Shown here in pieces: positions 52,181 through 60,382 of a DNA stretch of 64,000 nt. A program made the translations under genes and the position numbers. The notes beneath the pieces were generated by a model, which was not told the origin of the DNA, searched no databases, and was given only the letters and a program-made list of their open reading frames with translations. The stretch covers positions 1-64,000 of the forward strand of contig JBEKGJ010000015.1 of the NCBI GenBank assembly GCA_050012855.1, written 5' to 3'. Each line of letters begins with the position of its first letter. The stretch's first letter is position 1. Source of the stretch: JAJXZJ01 sp050012855 (GTDB taxonomy: Bacteria > Verrucomicrobiota > Verrucomicrobiia > Limisphaerales > J093).

Positions 52181-53026
52181 CTAGGCCAGCTTCCGCTTGA
52201 GGAACTTGACGCCTTTGACCGCGATTTCATCACGGCTCGGCTCCATCTGGCGCCAGATTGCCGCCGCTTTGGCGATGACCTTGACGTCCTGCGTGAAACT
52301 CTCGATGACCACGTCGCCGTCGTATTTGATCTGCTTGAGCGCCTTGGCGATGCCATCCCAGTCAATGTGGTCGTTGCCCGGCGTGCCGCGGTCGCAGCCG
52401 CAGGCGTGGAAGTGGGCAAGGAGTTTGCCGCAGCGTTTCACCGCGTCGGGCTGGTTCTTCTCCTCGATGTTCAGGTGGAACGTGTCGTAATGCAGCTTGA
52501 GCACCGGGCTGCCCACGTCCTTGATCATCTTGAGGGCCTGGTCAATGGTGTTGATGAAGTCGGTCTCGAACCGGTTCAGCGGTTCCATGCAGATTTGCAG
52601 ACCGCGCTTTTGGGCGTATTTACAGAGCGTCTTGAGGTTCTTGACCACTGTCTTCCACTGCTTCTTGTATTCGTCGGGCGGCACGGCCTCGGCGCGCCCC
52701 ACGGCGGAATAAACCGGCCCGATCAGCGACGGACAGCCCAGCACGACCATCTGGTCCATGACCGCCTTCATGTAATCCATCGCGTTTTTCTGCGCCTCGG
52801 GCGTGCCGCGCAGGTCGCGATCCGGTCCCAGACAGGCGCAGGCCGAGCCGCAGACCAGGCCGGCCTTGTCGAGTTCCGCCTTCACGAAGGCCGGATCAAT
52901 GTGCGATGGGTCTTCAATGGCGATCTCGACGGTTTCAAACCCCCACTTTTTGAAGGTCGGGAAAAGTCTGGTGCTGTCGTTGGTGAACGGGGACGTGAAC
53001 AGGAAGGTATTGATGCCAAATCTCAT
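52181..53026 (-). CDS. Sugar phosphate isomerase/epimerase (AP endonuclease family 2 fold)
   Basis: This 281-residue TIM-barrel enzyme resembles D-tagatose/D-psicose 3-epimerases: FGINTFLFTSPFTND, FETVEIAIEDPSHID, LQICMEPLNRFETDF with the metal-binding Glu, LHYDTFHLNIEE with Asp and His, and DVVIESFTQD with the final Glu. The four metal ligands of the family can be assigned. It acts in the cytoplasm. It leads a probable operon with the two ThuA genes (113-base gap). The long open frame that runs upstream to 53875 is antisense to the pseudouridine synthase. Confidence 0.88.
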   Translation of the reverse strand: MRFGINTFLFTSPFTNDSTRLFPTFKKWGFETVEIAIEDPSHIDPAFVKAELDKAGLVCGSACACLGPDRDLRGTPEAQKNAMDYMKAVMDQMVVLGCPSLIGPVYSAVGRAEAVPPDEYKKQWKTVVKNLKTLCKYAQKRGLQICMEPLNRFETDFINTIDQALKMIKDVGSPVLKLHYDTFHLNIEEKNQPDAVKRCGKLLAHFHACGCDRGTPGNDHIDWDGIAKALKQIKYDGDVVIESFTQDVKVIAKAAAIWRQMEPSRDEIAVKGVKFLKRKLA

Positions 53027-53152
53027 AACAGGTCTTGTTTCGATTGAGGCTAGTTCAACCCGCTTTCGTGTCAAAGTTTTTCGCTGCTTCGCGACGGGCG
53101 GGGCTGGCGACGGCGGTTGCCCGTGCCCGCCGGGATGGGCTAGGCTGGGCCC

Positions 53153-54097
53153 GTGGCAAAAACCGATTACGTCGAACTCGGCAGCGGTGAGCGCCTGGCG
53201 ATCCTCTACGAAGACCGCGCGGTGCTGGCGCTCGACAAGCCGCCCGGCTGGATGCTCGTTCCTTTCACCTGGCAGCGCACGAACCGGAACCTCCACGCCG
53301 CGCTCGAGTCGAGCCTGGCCAGCGGCGCCTTCTGGGCCCGCTCGCGCAACCTGCGCTTCCTGCGTCACGTTCACCGGCTCGACGCCGAAACCAGCGGCGT
53401 CCTGCTGTTCGCCCGGAGCCGGGGCGCGCTGGAGACCTATGGCCGCCTCTTCGAGTCGCGGCAGATGGAAAAAACTTATCTCGCGGTGGTCGCCGGCATT
53501 CCGAGAGCCACGACCTGGACCTGCCGGCTCGCGCTGGGGCCTGATCCGGCTGCGATCGGGCGCATCAAGGTGGACGCCCGGAACGGCAAGTCGGCAGAAA
53601 CGGACTTCCGGGTGCTCGCCACGCGCACCGATCCCCGGCACGGTCCGGTGGCGTTGATCGAAGGGCTTCCGTTCACCGGCCGCACCCACCAGATTCGCGT
53701 CCATCTTGCGGCGGCGGGCCATCCGGTGCTCGGTGACTCGCTCTACGGTGGGGCGGTGGCGAGCGACGAACGGCGTGGCGCCGCGGAACCGGCGTGGAAA
53801 ACGTCCGCCGCCAACGTGGCGTTTCCGCTGGCCTTGCGCGCCGTGCGGCTGGCGTACCGCGATCCCTTCACGCAACGACCCGTGGAGATTCTCGCGCCCA
53901 CGGAGGCATTCCTGCGCACATTCGGTTTTGCGGGGGCTGCGACAACTCAGCGCGCTGGACCTGCAATCTCAAAAGCTGAGTCAGACGGGCAGACCCAAGC
54001 CGGCCGGAAGGCGTTGCCGGCGTTGCCGCTGCGGCATGGGCGAAAGCTTGGGGCGGCGTCCGAGCGAAAAGGGGACGCAGGTGATTTGCGGAAGTGA
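53153..54097 (+). CDS. RluA-family pseudouridine synthase
   Basis: This 314-residue enzyme isomerises uridine to pseudouridine in rRNA or tRNA. It starts at GTG 53153. Motif II, with the catalytic Asp, is RHVHRLDAETSGVLLFAR; other family motifs are ALDKPPGWMLVP near the start, EKTYLAVVAG, and GRTHQIRVHLAAAGHPVLGD. There is no S4 domain. The C-terminal 60 residues (after LRTFGFAG) are low-complexity and basic (QTQAGRKALPALPLRHGRK) and may not be native. Substrate position cannot be told. Confidence 0.9.
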   Translation: MAKTDYVELGSGERLAILYEDRAVLALDKPPGWMLVPFTWQRTNRNLHAALESSLASGAFWARSRNLRFLRHVHRLDAETSGVLLFARSRGALETYGRLFESRQMEKTYLAVVAGIPRATTWTCRLALGPDPAAIGRIKVDARNGKSAETDFRVLATRTDPRHGPVALIEGLPFTGRTHQIRVHLAAAGHPVLGDSLYGGAVASDERRGAAEPAWKTSAANVAFPLALRAVRLAYRDPFTQRPVEILAPTEAFLRTFGFAGAATTQRAGPAISKAESDGQTQAGRKALPALPLRHGRKLGAASERKGDAGDLRK

Positions 54098-54519
54098 CCC
54101 GGTTTGGGCTGCGCCACGGCGGGTTACTCGGCACGAGTTTCGGTTCATGCAGGCTCCGGGTGGGCGTGCGACCGCTGGGCGCAAGCATTCCTGTGAACCA
54201 CGGCGACACCCGGCCTGCTGATCGGTTGCAGCGCGACGTTCTTTGCCTCGTTCGCCGGGATCGCATGGAAACCACCCGAGCGAGAAGGCAAAGCACCTTG
54301 CCTGTTTCACAATACGTTTATTATCAATAATCAAAAGGACTGGATGCCGCCGCCAGTGCGCAGTTTATATTTTGCGCAATAGAATCATTGCATGGAACTG
54401 CGCATCGGTTCACCGGCGAGCTGCCTTTCCCCGCCGCCACCGCCGCAAACTGTTCCCCCTGCCAGTAGGAAATCGTAAGCCGGGTTCGCGGGCGGACCCT
54501 GACGCGGCCGCGCGGAAAC
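54098..54519. other. Intergenic region with AT-rich inverted repeat
   Basis: No gene is recognised. A weak copy of the GACCGCTGGGCGG repeat lies at 54158-54185. At 54357-54404, TGCGCAGTT and AACTGCGCA form a nine-base inverted repeat around an AT-rich 30-base centre; it may be a regulatory site or a decayed mobile-element end. Confidence 0.45.
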
Positions 54520-54897
54520 TCAGCCCATCACCGTCACGCCGTATTTCTCGAAGTGCCCGTCTGTCGTCACCACCGTCAGGTCGTGCAGTTTGGCCGCCGC
54601 GATGATGAAACGGTCGCACGGGTCGTTGTGGATCGGTGGCAGTCCGGCGGCGGCAATGGCGACATTCAATTCGAGCGGGAGCACCGCCAGTCCATGGTGT
54701 TCGACCACATTCTCAAACCATGCCAGTGGCGGAGCGGGCAGCTTCAGCTTTCCTTTGGCCACCTTGATGGCGATTTCAAAACCGCTGATGGCCGAAACAT
54801 AAACCGCCGGCGCCTCGTTGATCGCCTTGCGCGCGGAGCGGCCCAGTTTCTTTTGGCCGCTGGCCAGCCAGAGCAGGGCGCAGGTATCGAGAATCAT
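54520..54897 (-). CDS. PIN-domain toxin, VapC family
   Basis: This 125-residue toxin starts MILDTCALLWLASG with the first PIN Asp, has SAISGFEIAIKVAKGKL with the Glu, and the C-terminal signature LPPIHNDPCDRFIIAAAKLH with further acids. Together with the VTTDGHFEKYG ending, it is of the PIN type that pairs with Phd-like antitoxins. The ATG overlaps the antitoxin stop as ATGA. A fragment of a near relative lies 600 bases away at 55450-55520. Confidence 0.9.
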   Translation of the reverse strand: MILDTCALLWLASGQKKLGRSARKAINEAPAVYVSAISGFEIAIKVAKGKLKLPAPPLAWFENVVEHHGLAVLPLELNVAIAAAGLPPIHNDPCDRFIIAAAKLHDLTVVTTDGHFEKYGVTVMG

Positions 54898-55127
54898 CGC
54901 GCCGCCTCCGGCCATTCATCGTCGGAAAGCGGTTCCACCGGGTCGTATCCGATTTCGATCCGGCTCAATACGGGATGTGCCTTGAGCCGGTTCGTCCGGC
55001 GGTGGGGCACCAGATCGGCGACCGGTTTGCCATTGCGGCAGATGACGATGAAGTCGCCGTCCTCTTCCAGCGTGGCCAGCAGGCGGGAGAAGTTGGTTTT
55101 CGCCGCGTGAACATTCACGGTTTTCAC
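54894..55127 (-). CDS. Phd/YefM-type antitoxin
   Basis: This 77-residue antitoxin begins at GTG 55127 (KTVNVHAAKTNFSRLLATLE, then GDFIVICRNGKPVADLVPH), the family N-terminus. The C-terminal half (LSRIEIGYDPVEPLSDDEW) contacts the toxin. Good promoter boxes stand seven bases before the GTG, so the messenger should begin at or next to the start codon. A TTG start at 55163 would put the promoter inside the gene and is less likely. Confidence 0.85.
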   Translation of the reverse strand: MKTVNVHAAKTNFSRLLATLEEDGDFIVICRNGKPVADLVPHRRTNRLKAHPVLSRIEIGYDPVEPLSDDEWPEAAR

Positions 55128-55134
55128 GGCAGCA

Positions 55135-55163
55135 ATATTAGTCCGGTTAGTCCAGTTAGTCAA
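55135..55163 (-). promoter_or_regulatory. Promoter of the PIN/Phd pair, probably leaderless
   Basis: The minus strand has TTGACT (55163-55158), a 17-base spacer and TAATAT (55140-55135), followed by seven bases and the GTG start codon. The spacer contains the repeat ACTAACTGG-ACTAACCGG-ACTAAT, possibly an operator for the antitoxin. Confidence 0.65.
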
Positions 55164-55254
55164 CGGACGGGTGGTGTTTCTATTCGGTGAGGCTCTGACG
55201 AGCCGGAAAGAAGTTCAGAGTTTCAAGTTTCAAGTTTGAAGTGTTCAGCCCCAC

Positions 55255-55385
55255 CAGAGAATTGCGAGTTTTGAGTTGTGAGTACGCGAGGGTTCGTGAC
55301 GTCGGCGTGCGAGGTTTGCCGCGACCCAACTCCGGCCGCTCAACTCTCAACTCACCACCCTCTCAACCTGCCCGCCGGCTCGCGG
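55255..55385. repeat. Dispersed repeat, copy 2
   Basis: It contains AATTGCGAGTTTTGAGTTG, GAGGGTTCGTGACGTC, GCGAGGTTTGCCGC and GCTCAACTCTCAACTC, in the same order as the reverse complement of 26110-26310. It lies upstream of the PIN/Phd pair and beside the toxin fragment. Confidence 0.65.
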
Positions 55386-55449
55386 GGACGCCCCACCAGC
55401 CATACGAAGTTGATAAACTGCCGACGGGTGGGCGGTGTGAGCCTGGGGA

Positions 55450-55520
55450 GGCAGCGACGATGAAACGGTCGCCGGGGTCGTTGTGGATCGGTGCCAGTTC
55501 CTCGGCGGCGAGGGGCTGAC
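55450..55520 (-). pseudogene. Fragment of a VapC (PIN) gene
   Basis: The minus strand reads RQPLAAEELAPIHNDPGD, then RFIVAA, matching the IHNDPCDRFIIAAA signature of the intact toxin at 54520-54897. Only about 24 residues remain. It touches the end of the RNase III gene. Confidence 0.7.
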
Positions 55521-55553
55521 GATTTCGCACACTTCCGCTCTCCGGCGACCTGG

Positions 55554-56258
55554 TCAGCCGGGGCCGGCCGCCTCGGCGCGGAGGCGGGTGAGCGCGGCCA
55601 GGGCCGCCTGGCTTTCGGCGTCCTTCTTGCTCTTGCCGGTGCCGCGGCCCAGTTCGATGCCGCGGTGATAGACCGCGCATTCGAAGACGCGGTCGTGGTC
55701 CGGTCCGCTGGCGCGCTCGACGTTGTAGCTCGGGGTCTCGGCCGAACCGGCCTGCAGCATTTCCTGGAGCTCGCCCTTCGGATTCTCCAGGGCTGGCGTG
55801 CCGGCAATGAGAGCGAACTGGTCGGCAAAGCGCCGCAGGACGAACTCCCGGGCCGCCTCGAAACCGTTGTCGAGGAAGATCGCGCCGACCACCGCCTCGA
55901 AGGCATCGGCCAGGGCGGAGGGGCGGTCGCGGCCGCCCTGCTGTTCCTCCCCGCGGCTGAGCGTCAGATGGCGGCCCAGGTTGAGTTGCCGGCTTTGTTC
56001 GGAGAGGGAACGGCGGTTGGCGAGGCGGGCGCGCGCCTTGGTCAACTGGCCTTCGCCGAAATCCGGAAACTGCTCGTAAAGGGCGCGGGTGAGGATCAGT
56101 TGGAGCACGGCGTCGCCGAGGAACTCGAGGCGCTGGTTGTGCTTGACGCCGGCGCCGTGCTCATGAGCGACCGAGGGGTGCGTGAGCGCCAGGCGCAGCA
56201 ACTCTTCGTCGCGGAAGAGGCATCCGAGCTCCTGCTGCAGTTGGCGCAAGTCGCCCAC
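55554..56258 (-). CDS. rnc: Ribonuclease III
   Basis: This 234-residue double-strand-specific RNase processes rRNA precursors and structured RNA. The catalytic signature NQRLEFLGDAVLQLIL begins at residue 41, and the second acidic site is in DAFEAVVGAIFLD. The C-terminal double-stranded-RNA-binding domain is recognised in NPKGELQEMLQ, YNVERASGPDHDRVFECAVY and GKSKKDAESQAALAAL. It follows a zinc-ribbon gene by 12 bases on the same strand. Confidence 0.95.
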   Translation of the reverse strand: MGDLRQLQQELGCLFRDEELLRLALTHPSVAHEHGAGVKHNQRLEFLGDAVLQLILTRALYEQFPDFGEGQLTKARARLANRRSLSEQSRQLNLGRHLTLSRGEEQQGGRDRPSALADAFEAVVGAIFLDNGFEAAREFVLRRFADQFALIAGTPALENPKGELQEMLQAGSAETPSYNVERASGPDHDRVFECAVYHRGIELGRGTGKSKKDAESQAALAALTRLRAEAAGPG

Positions 56259-56270
56259 GGTGCTGGCGGT

Positions 56271-56936
56271 TCAGGTGGCGGGGTCGGTCGCGGCGGCGGC
56301 CGATGCCGGCTCGACGGGTGTCGCCACGGTTTCGGAGGTTGGTTCCGCGGTGGCGTCAGCCGGGGTGGCGGCAGCTTCGGCAGCGGCCTCAACCGGATCG
56401 CTGGGAGCGGCGGCGGCGGCCGGCGGCGGGTTCAGGCCGTGTTCGAGCAATTGCGCGACGTCGCGCTGGACGGCCTCAAGCTGGTTGAGTTGCAGCGCCG
56501 GATCGGGGATGGTGAACACGTCGCCCGACTTGGGGTGTTCATAGACAAGAACGCGCCGGCCGTCGGTCACTTGCTGGTCGCGAACGCGCAACAGGCGTTT
56601 GCGTTCGAGCATGACCGCGAGGATGAACACGGCGCCGGCGTGGCGGGGATCGTTCAGGGTGACGAGCTTGCGCAGGAGCGTTTCGGCGGTGTCCTTCTGG
56701 ATGGGATCCGGCGCGCCGGGCGGCGGGACTTCAAACACGCCCTGCCAGTGGGAGACGAAGCCCTTCCGGTTGTTGGCGGCCTGCGAAAATTGCCCGTCCC
56801 AGCAGCCCGCGCAGACATCGAACCGGTGGTACTCGCCGCGCTGGTCGAAAAGCAGCGTGTGAAAAGGTTCGCCGTGCTTGAACCCGTGGCCGCACTCCTG
56901 ACAGGCGTGGGCGCGGGACTGGATGTTCCATTCCAT
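56271..56936 (-). CDS. Zinc-ribbon protein of unknown function
   Basis: This 221-residue protein has two cysteine pairs, HACQECGHGF and FDVCAGCWDG, about 30 residues apart, which should bind one zinc. A conserved-looking helical domain (KDTAETLLRKLVTLNDPRHA, FILAVMLERKRLLRVRDQQV) follows, then a low-complexity Ala/Pro/Thr tail (AEAAATPADATAEPTS). The start at 56936 puts the zinc ribbon at the N-terminus. It is co-transcribed with rnc (12-base gap), so a role in RNA metabolism is possible; the family is not named. Confidence 0.75.
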   Translation of the reverse strand: MEWNIQSRAHACQECGHGFKHGEPFHTLLFDQRGEYHRFDVCAGCWDGQFSQAANNRKGFVSHWQGVFEVPPPGAPDPIQKDTAETLLRKLVTLNDPRHAGAVFILAVMLERKRLLRVRDQQVTDGRRVLVYEHPKSGDVFTIPDPALQLNQLEAVQRDVAQLLEHGLNPPPAAAAAPSDPVEAAAEAAATPADATAEPTSETVATPVEPASAAAATDPAT

Positions 56937-57144
56937 GATGCGGTGACGGCGCGGGCGGGACAGGAACCGGATGGAACCGGCGGTTGCGGGAGCGGACCTC
57001 CCGGCGTCGGTGCCCATTCGGTAAGCGCTGCCGCTGACGGACTCCATCCCCTGCCAGCGCGCCAACCAGATCGAAGTATCTGCTGCCGGCGCGGTAATTC
57101 AATCCCAAATCCGGCCCGCTAAACCGCGCGCGTCGCTGGCCGGT

Positions 57145-58383
57145 TCAACGGCGGCGGCGCTTGGTGGGGCCGAAGTAATAGCCGCCGCTCAGCCGCACGC
57201 CCCGGGCGCGACCGACCTCGTTCCGTTGCTGGCTCGGTTTGCCTTCGTCGAAGAGAGCCGTATACTCATAGTTGAAGTCGGCGAGCTTGGTGCGCTCGAT
57301 CTTCCGGCCGATAAACCGCTCGATGGCATTGACGTGCGGGGCGTCCTCCGCCGTCATGATGGTCATCGCGTCGCCGGTGGCCAGGGCCCGGCCGGTGCGG
57401 CCGATGCGGTGGACGTAATCCTCCGGGTGCTGGGGCACGTCGTAGTTGATGACGTGGCTGACCTCCAGGATATCCAGCCCGCGGGCGGCGATGTCGGTGG
57501 CGACGAGGAGTTCGTAGCGGCCCTCGCGGAAGCCGCGAAGCGCCTCCTCGCGCTCGCGCTGGGTGCGGTTCGAATGCAGCACGGCCACGGAGTAGTTGTT
57601 GCGTTTGAGCGTCTGGGCCACGCGGTCGGCGCCGTGCTTGGTCCGGCAGAAGACGATCGCGGATTCGTAATTGGTTCGTTTCAGCAATTCGCGAAGCAGG
57701 TCGGCCTTTTGCGCCACGGCAATGGGGTAGAACGCATGCCGCACGGTGGACGCGGGCGCGCGCCGTGCGCCGATCTCAATTGTCTGGGGGGCTTTCATCG
57801 CCCATTGAATGAGCGATTCGATCTCCATCGGGATCGTGGCGGAGAAAAGCGAGGTATGGCGGGCGCGCGGGCATTTGTCGAGGATCCGCCGCACGTCGGG
57901 CAGGAACCCCATGTCGAGCATCCGGTCGGCTTCATCGAGCACGAGGTACTTCACGCGATCGAGCTGGACGGTGCCCCGGCCGAGGTGGTCCAGCAACCGG
58001 CCGGGCGTGGCCACGAGCACGTCCAGCCCCCGGCGCAACGCGTCCAACTGCGGGCCATAGCCAACGCCGCCGAACACCACCGCCACAGTCAGTTTCGTAA
58101 ACCGGGCCAGGTCGCGGAAGGCGGTTTCGACCTGCGCGGCGAGTTCGCGGGTCGGTTCGAGCACGAGTACGCGCGGTCCCGGCGCGTGTTCGCCAAGCTG
58201 GGACAGAATGGGCAGGGCGAAGGCCGCGGTCTTGCCCGTGCCGGTCTGCGCGCTGCCGATCACGTCCTTCCCGTCCAAGATCAAGGGGATGGTGCGGAGT
58301 TGAATCGGCGTCGGCGTGACGTAACCCATGGCGCGAACGCCATCCAGAACCGGTTTGGTGAGCCCCAACTTAACGAAAGGCAT
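57145..58383 (-). CDS. DEAD-box RNA helicase (RhlE-like)
   Basis: This 412-residue ATP-dependent RNA helicase has all the motifs: the Q motif GYVTPTPIQ, AQTGTGKT, PTRELA, ATPGR, VLDEADRMLDMGF, FSATIP, ARGLDI and HRIGRTGRA. The C-terminal tail is basic (GKPSQQRNEVGRARGVRL, KRRRR), as in RhlE, and should bind RNA. It acts in ribosome assembly or mRNA turnover. The start 58383 is divergent from the EVE gene, with 100 bases between. It precedes the zinc-ribbon/rnc pair by 208 bases. Confidence 0.94.
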   Translation of the reverse strand: MPFVKLGLTKPVLDGVRAMGYVTPTPIQLRTIPLILDGKDVIGSAQTGTGKTAAFALPILSQLGEHAPGPRVLVLEPTRELAAQVETAFRDLARFTKLTVAVVFGGVGYGPQLDALRRGLDVLVATPGRLLDHLGRGTVQLDRVKYLVLDEADRMLDMGFLPDVRRILDKCPRARHTSLFSATIPMEIESLIQWAMKAPQTIEIGARRAPASTVRHAFYPIAVAQKADLLRELLKRTNYESAIVFCRTKHGADRVAQTLKRNNYSVAVLHSNRTQREREEALRGFREGRYELLVATDIAARGLDILEVSHVINYDVPQHPEDYVHRIGRTGRALATGDAMTIMTAEDAPHVNAIERFIGRKIERTKLADFNYEYTALFDEGKPSQQRNEVGRARGVRLSGGYYFGPTKRRRR

Positions 58384-58483
58384 GACGCAGCTTAGCACGC
58401 CCGGTTGCGAGGGAAAGTAAATTGCCGCGACCGGGCGGCGGCTTCCGCTTTCGCGTTGCTTCATGCGGCGTTATCATCCCCGC

Positions 58484-58903
58484 ATGGCAGCGAACTACTG
58501 GCTCGTGAAACAGGAACCGGAAGCTTATGCCTGGTCCGACCTGGTCCGGGAGGGCGAAACGGCGTGGACCGGCGTGCGGAATTTCCAGGCGCGAAACCAC
58601 CTTCGGGCGATGCGCCGCGGCGATCTGGTCCTGTTCTACCATAGCGTAAGCGAGAAGCGAATCGTGGGGCTGGCCCGGGTCACTCGTCCGGCGTATCCCG
58701 ATCCCACCGCCACCGAGGGCGACTGGTCGGCGGTGGATCTGGCGCCGGTCAAGCCGCTGCGCGAGCCGGTGACGCTGGAGACGATCAAGGCGGACCCCGC
58801 CCTGGCTGGCCTGCCGTTGCTCCGGCAGTCGCGGCTTTCGGTGGTACCGGTCACACCCCAACAGTTTGACCGGCTGCTGGAACATGGCCGGACGAGCTGC
58901 TGA
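58484..58903 (+). CDS. EVE-domain protein
   Basis: This 139-residue protein is an EVE (PUA-like) domain: ANYWLVKQEPEAYAWSDL, then TAWTGVRNFQARNHLRAM, GDLVLFYHSVSEKRIVGLAR and the late FDRLLEHG. The family binds modified bases in DNA or RNA; bacterial stand-alone members are widespread with uncertain roles. ATG 58484 begins the domain exactly; ATG 58463 adds seven residues. It is convergent with the kinase-like gene, 14 bases apart. Confidence 0.92.
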   Translation: MAANYWLVKQEPEAYAWSDLVREGETAWTGVRNFQARNHLRAMRRGDLVLFYHSVSEKRIVGLARVTRPAYPDPTATEGDWSAVDLAPVKPLREPVTLETIKADPALAGLPLLRQSRLSVVPVTPQQFDRLLEHGRTSC

Positions 58904-58917
58904 CGCACGCCTCCTCG

Positions 58918-60366
58918 TCACGCGTGGCTGTAAACAGACCAGAGCACGCCGGCCAGGCCGATCACGATGCTGACCCGCGCCAGCCACGCCAGTTCGCCGT
59001 CGAGGTCCGGTTTGTGCGACTTGTACTCGCCCAGGATGCCGGCGAGCAGGGTCAGCAGACCGAGCAGGAAGGTTACGAGGTTGGCCTGCCAGTGGAACGG
59101 CCACGCCGACGCGATGGTCATGGCGGCCAGCGTCCCGGCGATCCAGGCCCAGTCATTCCAGTCTCCCAGCAGCGGCCGGCGCCGGCGCAGCGTCGAACCG
59201 CGGGACGGCGGGATGGGCGCGGGCGTGAGCACGGTGGCCTGCTGGGTGGCGGGCAGCGGGTTGGCGAAGACCCGGCCGGGCGGCGGCTTGGCCGGGCGCA
59301 GATGTCGGCCGGCCTTGACCGCGTCCACGGAGGGAAATGGGTCGCGACCGCCGAGGAGCGCGGCACGGGCACACCACGGACACTGGTCGAGATGGTCGCC
59401 ATAGACATGCTGGCTGTTCCACCAGCAGGACACCAGATGCGACTCGGCTTCCTCGAGGAGAAACTGCCAGCTCTGCGGATCGGGGCGCAGGCCCGGGCGA
59501 AAATGGCCGTCCTGGAAGCAGCGGACGAACAAGTCGCGCAGGCCCGGCGCGATCGTCTCGAAGAGGGGCGCGGTCGGTTTGGGCGCAAACGGCAGGTTCG
59601 GGTCGGTGCCATGGGGAAAAAGGCCCGCCGCGATGCGCTGTTCAATGGGTGGCGGTTCTCCCCGGCCCTTGAACACGCCGGCAAAGGGATGCGTGCCTTC
59701 GAGCAAAAGTTGGAAAATGAGGACGCCCAGGCCGAACAGGTCGTGCTCCGGCCCGCGGTCCACCTGGGAAAACGATTTGCCCTGCAGCTCGGGCGGGGTG
59801 AACTCCGGCTTGCCGACGCGGCAGCGATACATCTGCCCCGTTTCCGCGTCCCACACTTGAAACGAATCGGTGTCCACCAGGGTTACCAGGGCGGTCTCGG
59901 AGACGAGCAGGTTCGACTCATTGACGTCGCCGATCACATAGCCGCGTTCGTGGAGGGCGCGGACGGCGATGGCGAGGTTGCGGGCGGTGCGGTGGAGATA
60001 GAAATAGTTGAACAGGGGACATTGCTCGCGGCGCGTCTTGGGATTGTAAAACTCGCCGACCGGCCGCATGCCGGTGACGCGCGGCATCAGGAAACCCGCC
60101 AGGAGATCCGCGCGCCCCGGCGGGTAGAGCAGGTCGAGGGGCCAGGCGATCGCATCATGGCTCTGGCCGGCGGTGGGATTGAGGGGCGGGTTGGCGACCA
60201 TGACCCGCAGTTTGCGCGTTCGTTCGAGCGTGGGTTTGTGCCAGATTTTCGCGACCAGCTCCGGGTTGTTGGGTGGCACGTAAATGCGCGCCTCGCCGCC
60301 CGCGCCGAGGAGTGCCTGCTCGTCGAGCGTGATGATTTCGCTGCTGGATGCCCGTTGAAAGCGCAC
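58918..60366 (-). CDS. Protein-kinase-like membrane protein
   Basis: This 482-residue protein begins at GTG 60366. It has a kinase N-lobe (LLGAGGEARIYVPPNNPELV with the glycine-rich loop, AKIWHK with the Lys), a catalytic loop GYVIGDVNESNLLVS and a metal-binding LVDTDSFQVW, followed by DLFGLGVLIFQLLLEG. HRD is replaced by IGD and DFG by DTD, as in the COG4248 group. A four-cysteine-like segment (DQCPWCARAAL) precedes two C-terminal membrane helices (WIAGTLAAMTIASAWPF; LVTFLLGLLTLLAGILG). It follows a PP2C phosphatase gene by 16 bases, so they work as an antagonistic pair. Confidence 0.82.
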   Translation of the reverse strand: MRFQRASSSEIITLDEQALLGAGGEARIYVPPNNPELVAKIWHKPTLERTRKLRVMVANPPLNPTAGQSHDAIAWPLDLLYPPGRADLLAGFLMPRVTGMRPVGEFYNPKTRREQCPLFNYFYLHRTARNLAIAVRALHERGYVIGDVNESNLLVSETALVTLVDTDSFQVWDAETGQMYRCRVGKPEFTPPELQGKSFSQVDRGPEHDLFGLGVLIFQLLLEGTHPFAGVFKGRGEPPPIEQRIAAGLFPHGTDPNLPFAPKPTAPLFETIAPGLRDLFVRCFQDGHFRPGLRPDPQSWQFLLEEAESHLVSCWWNSQHVYGDHLDQCPWCARAALLGGRDPFPSVDAVKAGRHLRPAKPPPGRVFANPLPATQQATVLTPAPIPPSRGSTLRRRRPLLGDWNDWAWIAGTLAAMTIASAWPFHWQANLVTFLLGLLTLLAGILGEYKSHKPDLDGELAWLARVSIVIGLAGVLWSVYSHA

Positions 60367-60382
60367 GGTGAAAACGCGTCCA

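Noticed and set aside
53027..53875. Extension of the epimerase frame upstream to 53875
   Set aside because: Antisense to the pseudouridine synthase; the barrel starts at 53026.
54357..54404. Insertion-sequence end pair
   Set aside because: Nine-base inverted repeat only; no transposase remnant or target duplication could be seen.
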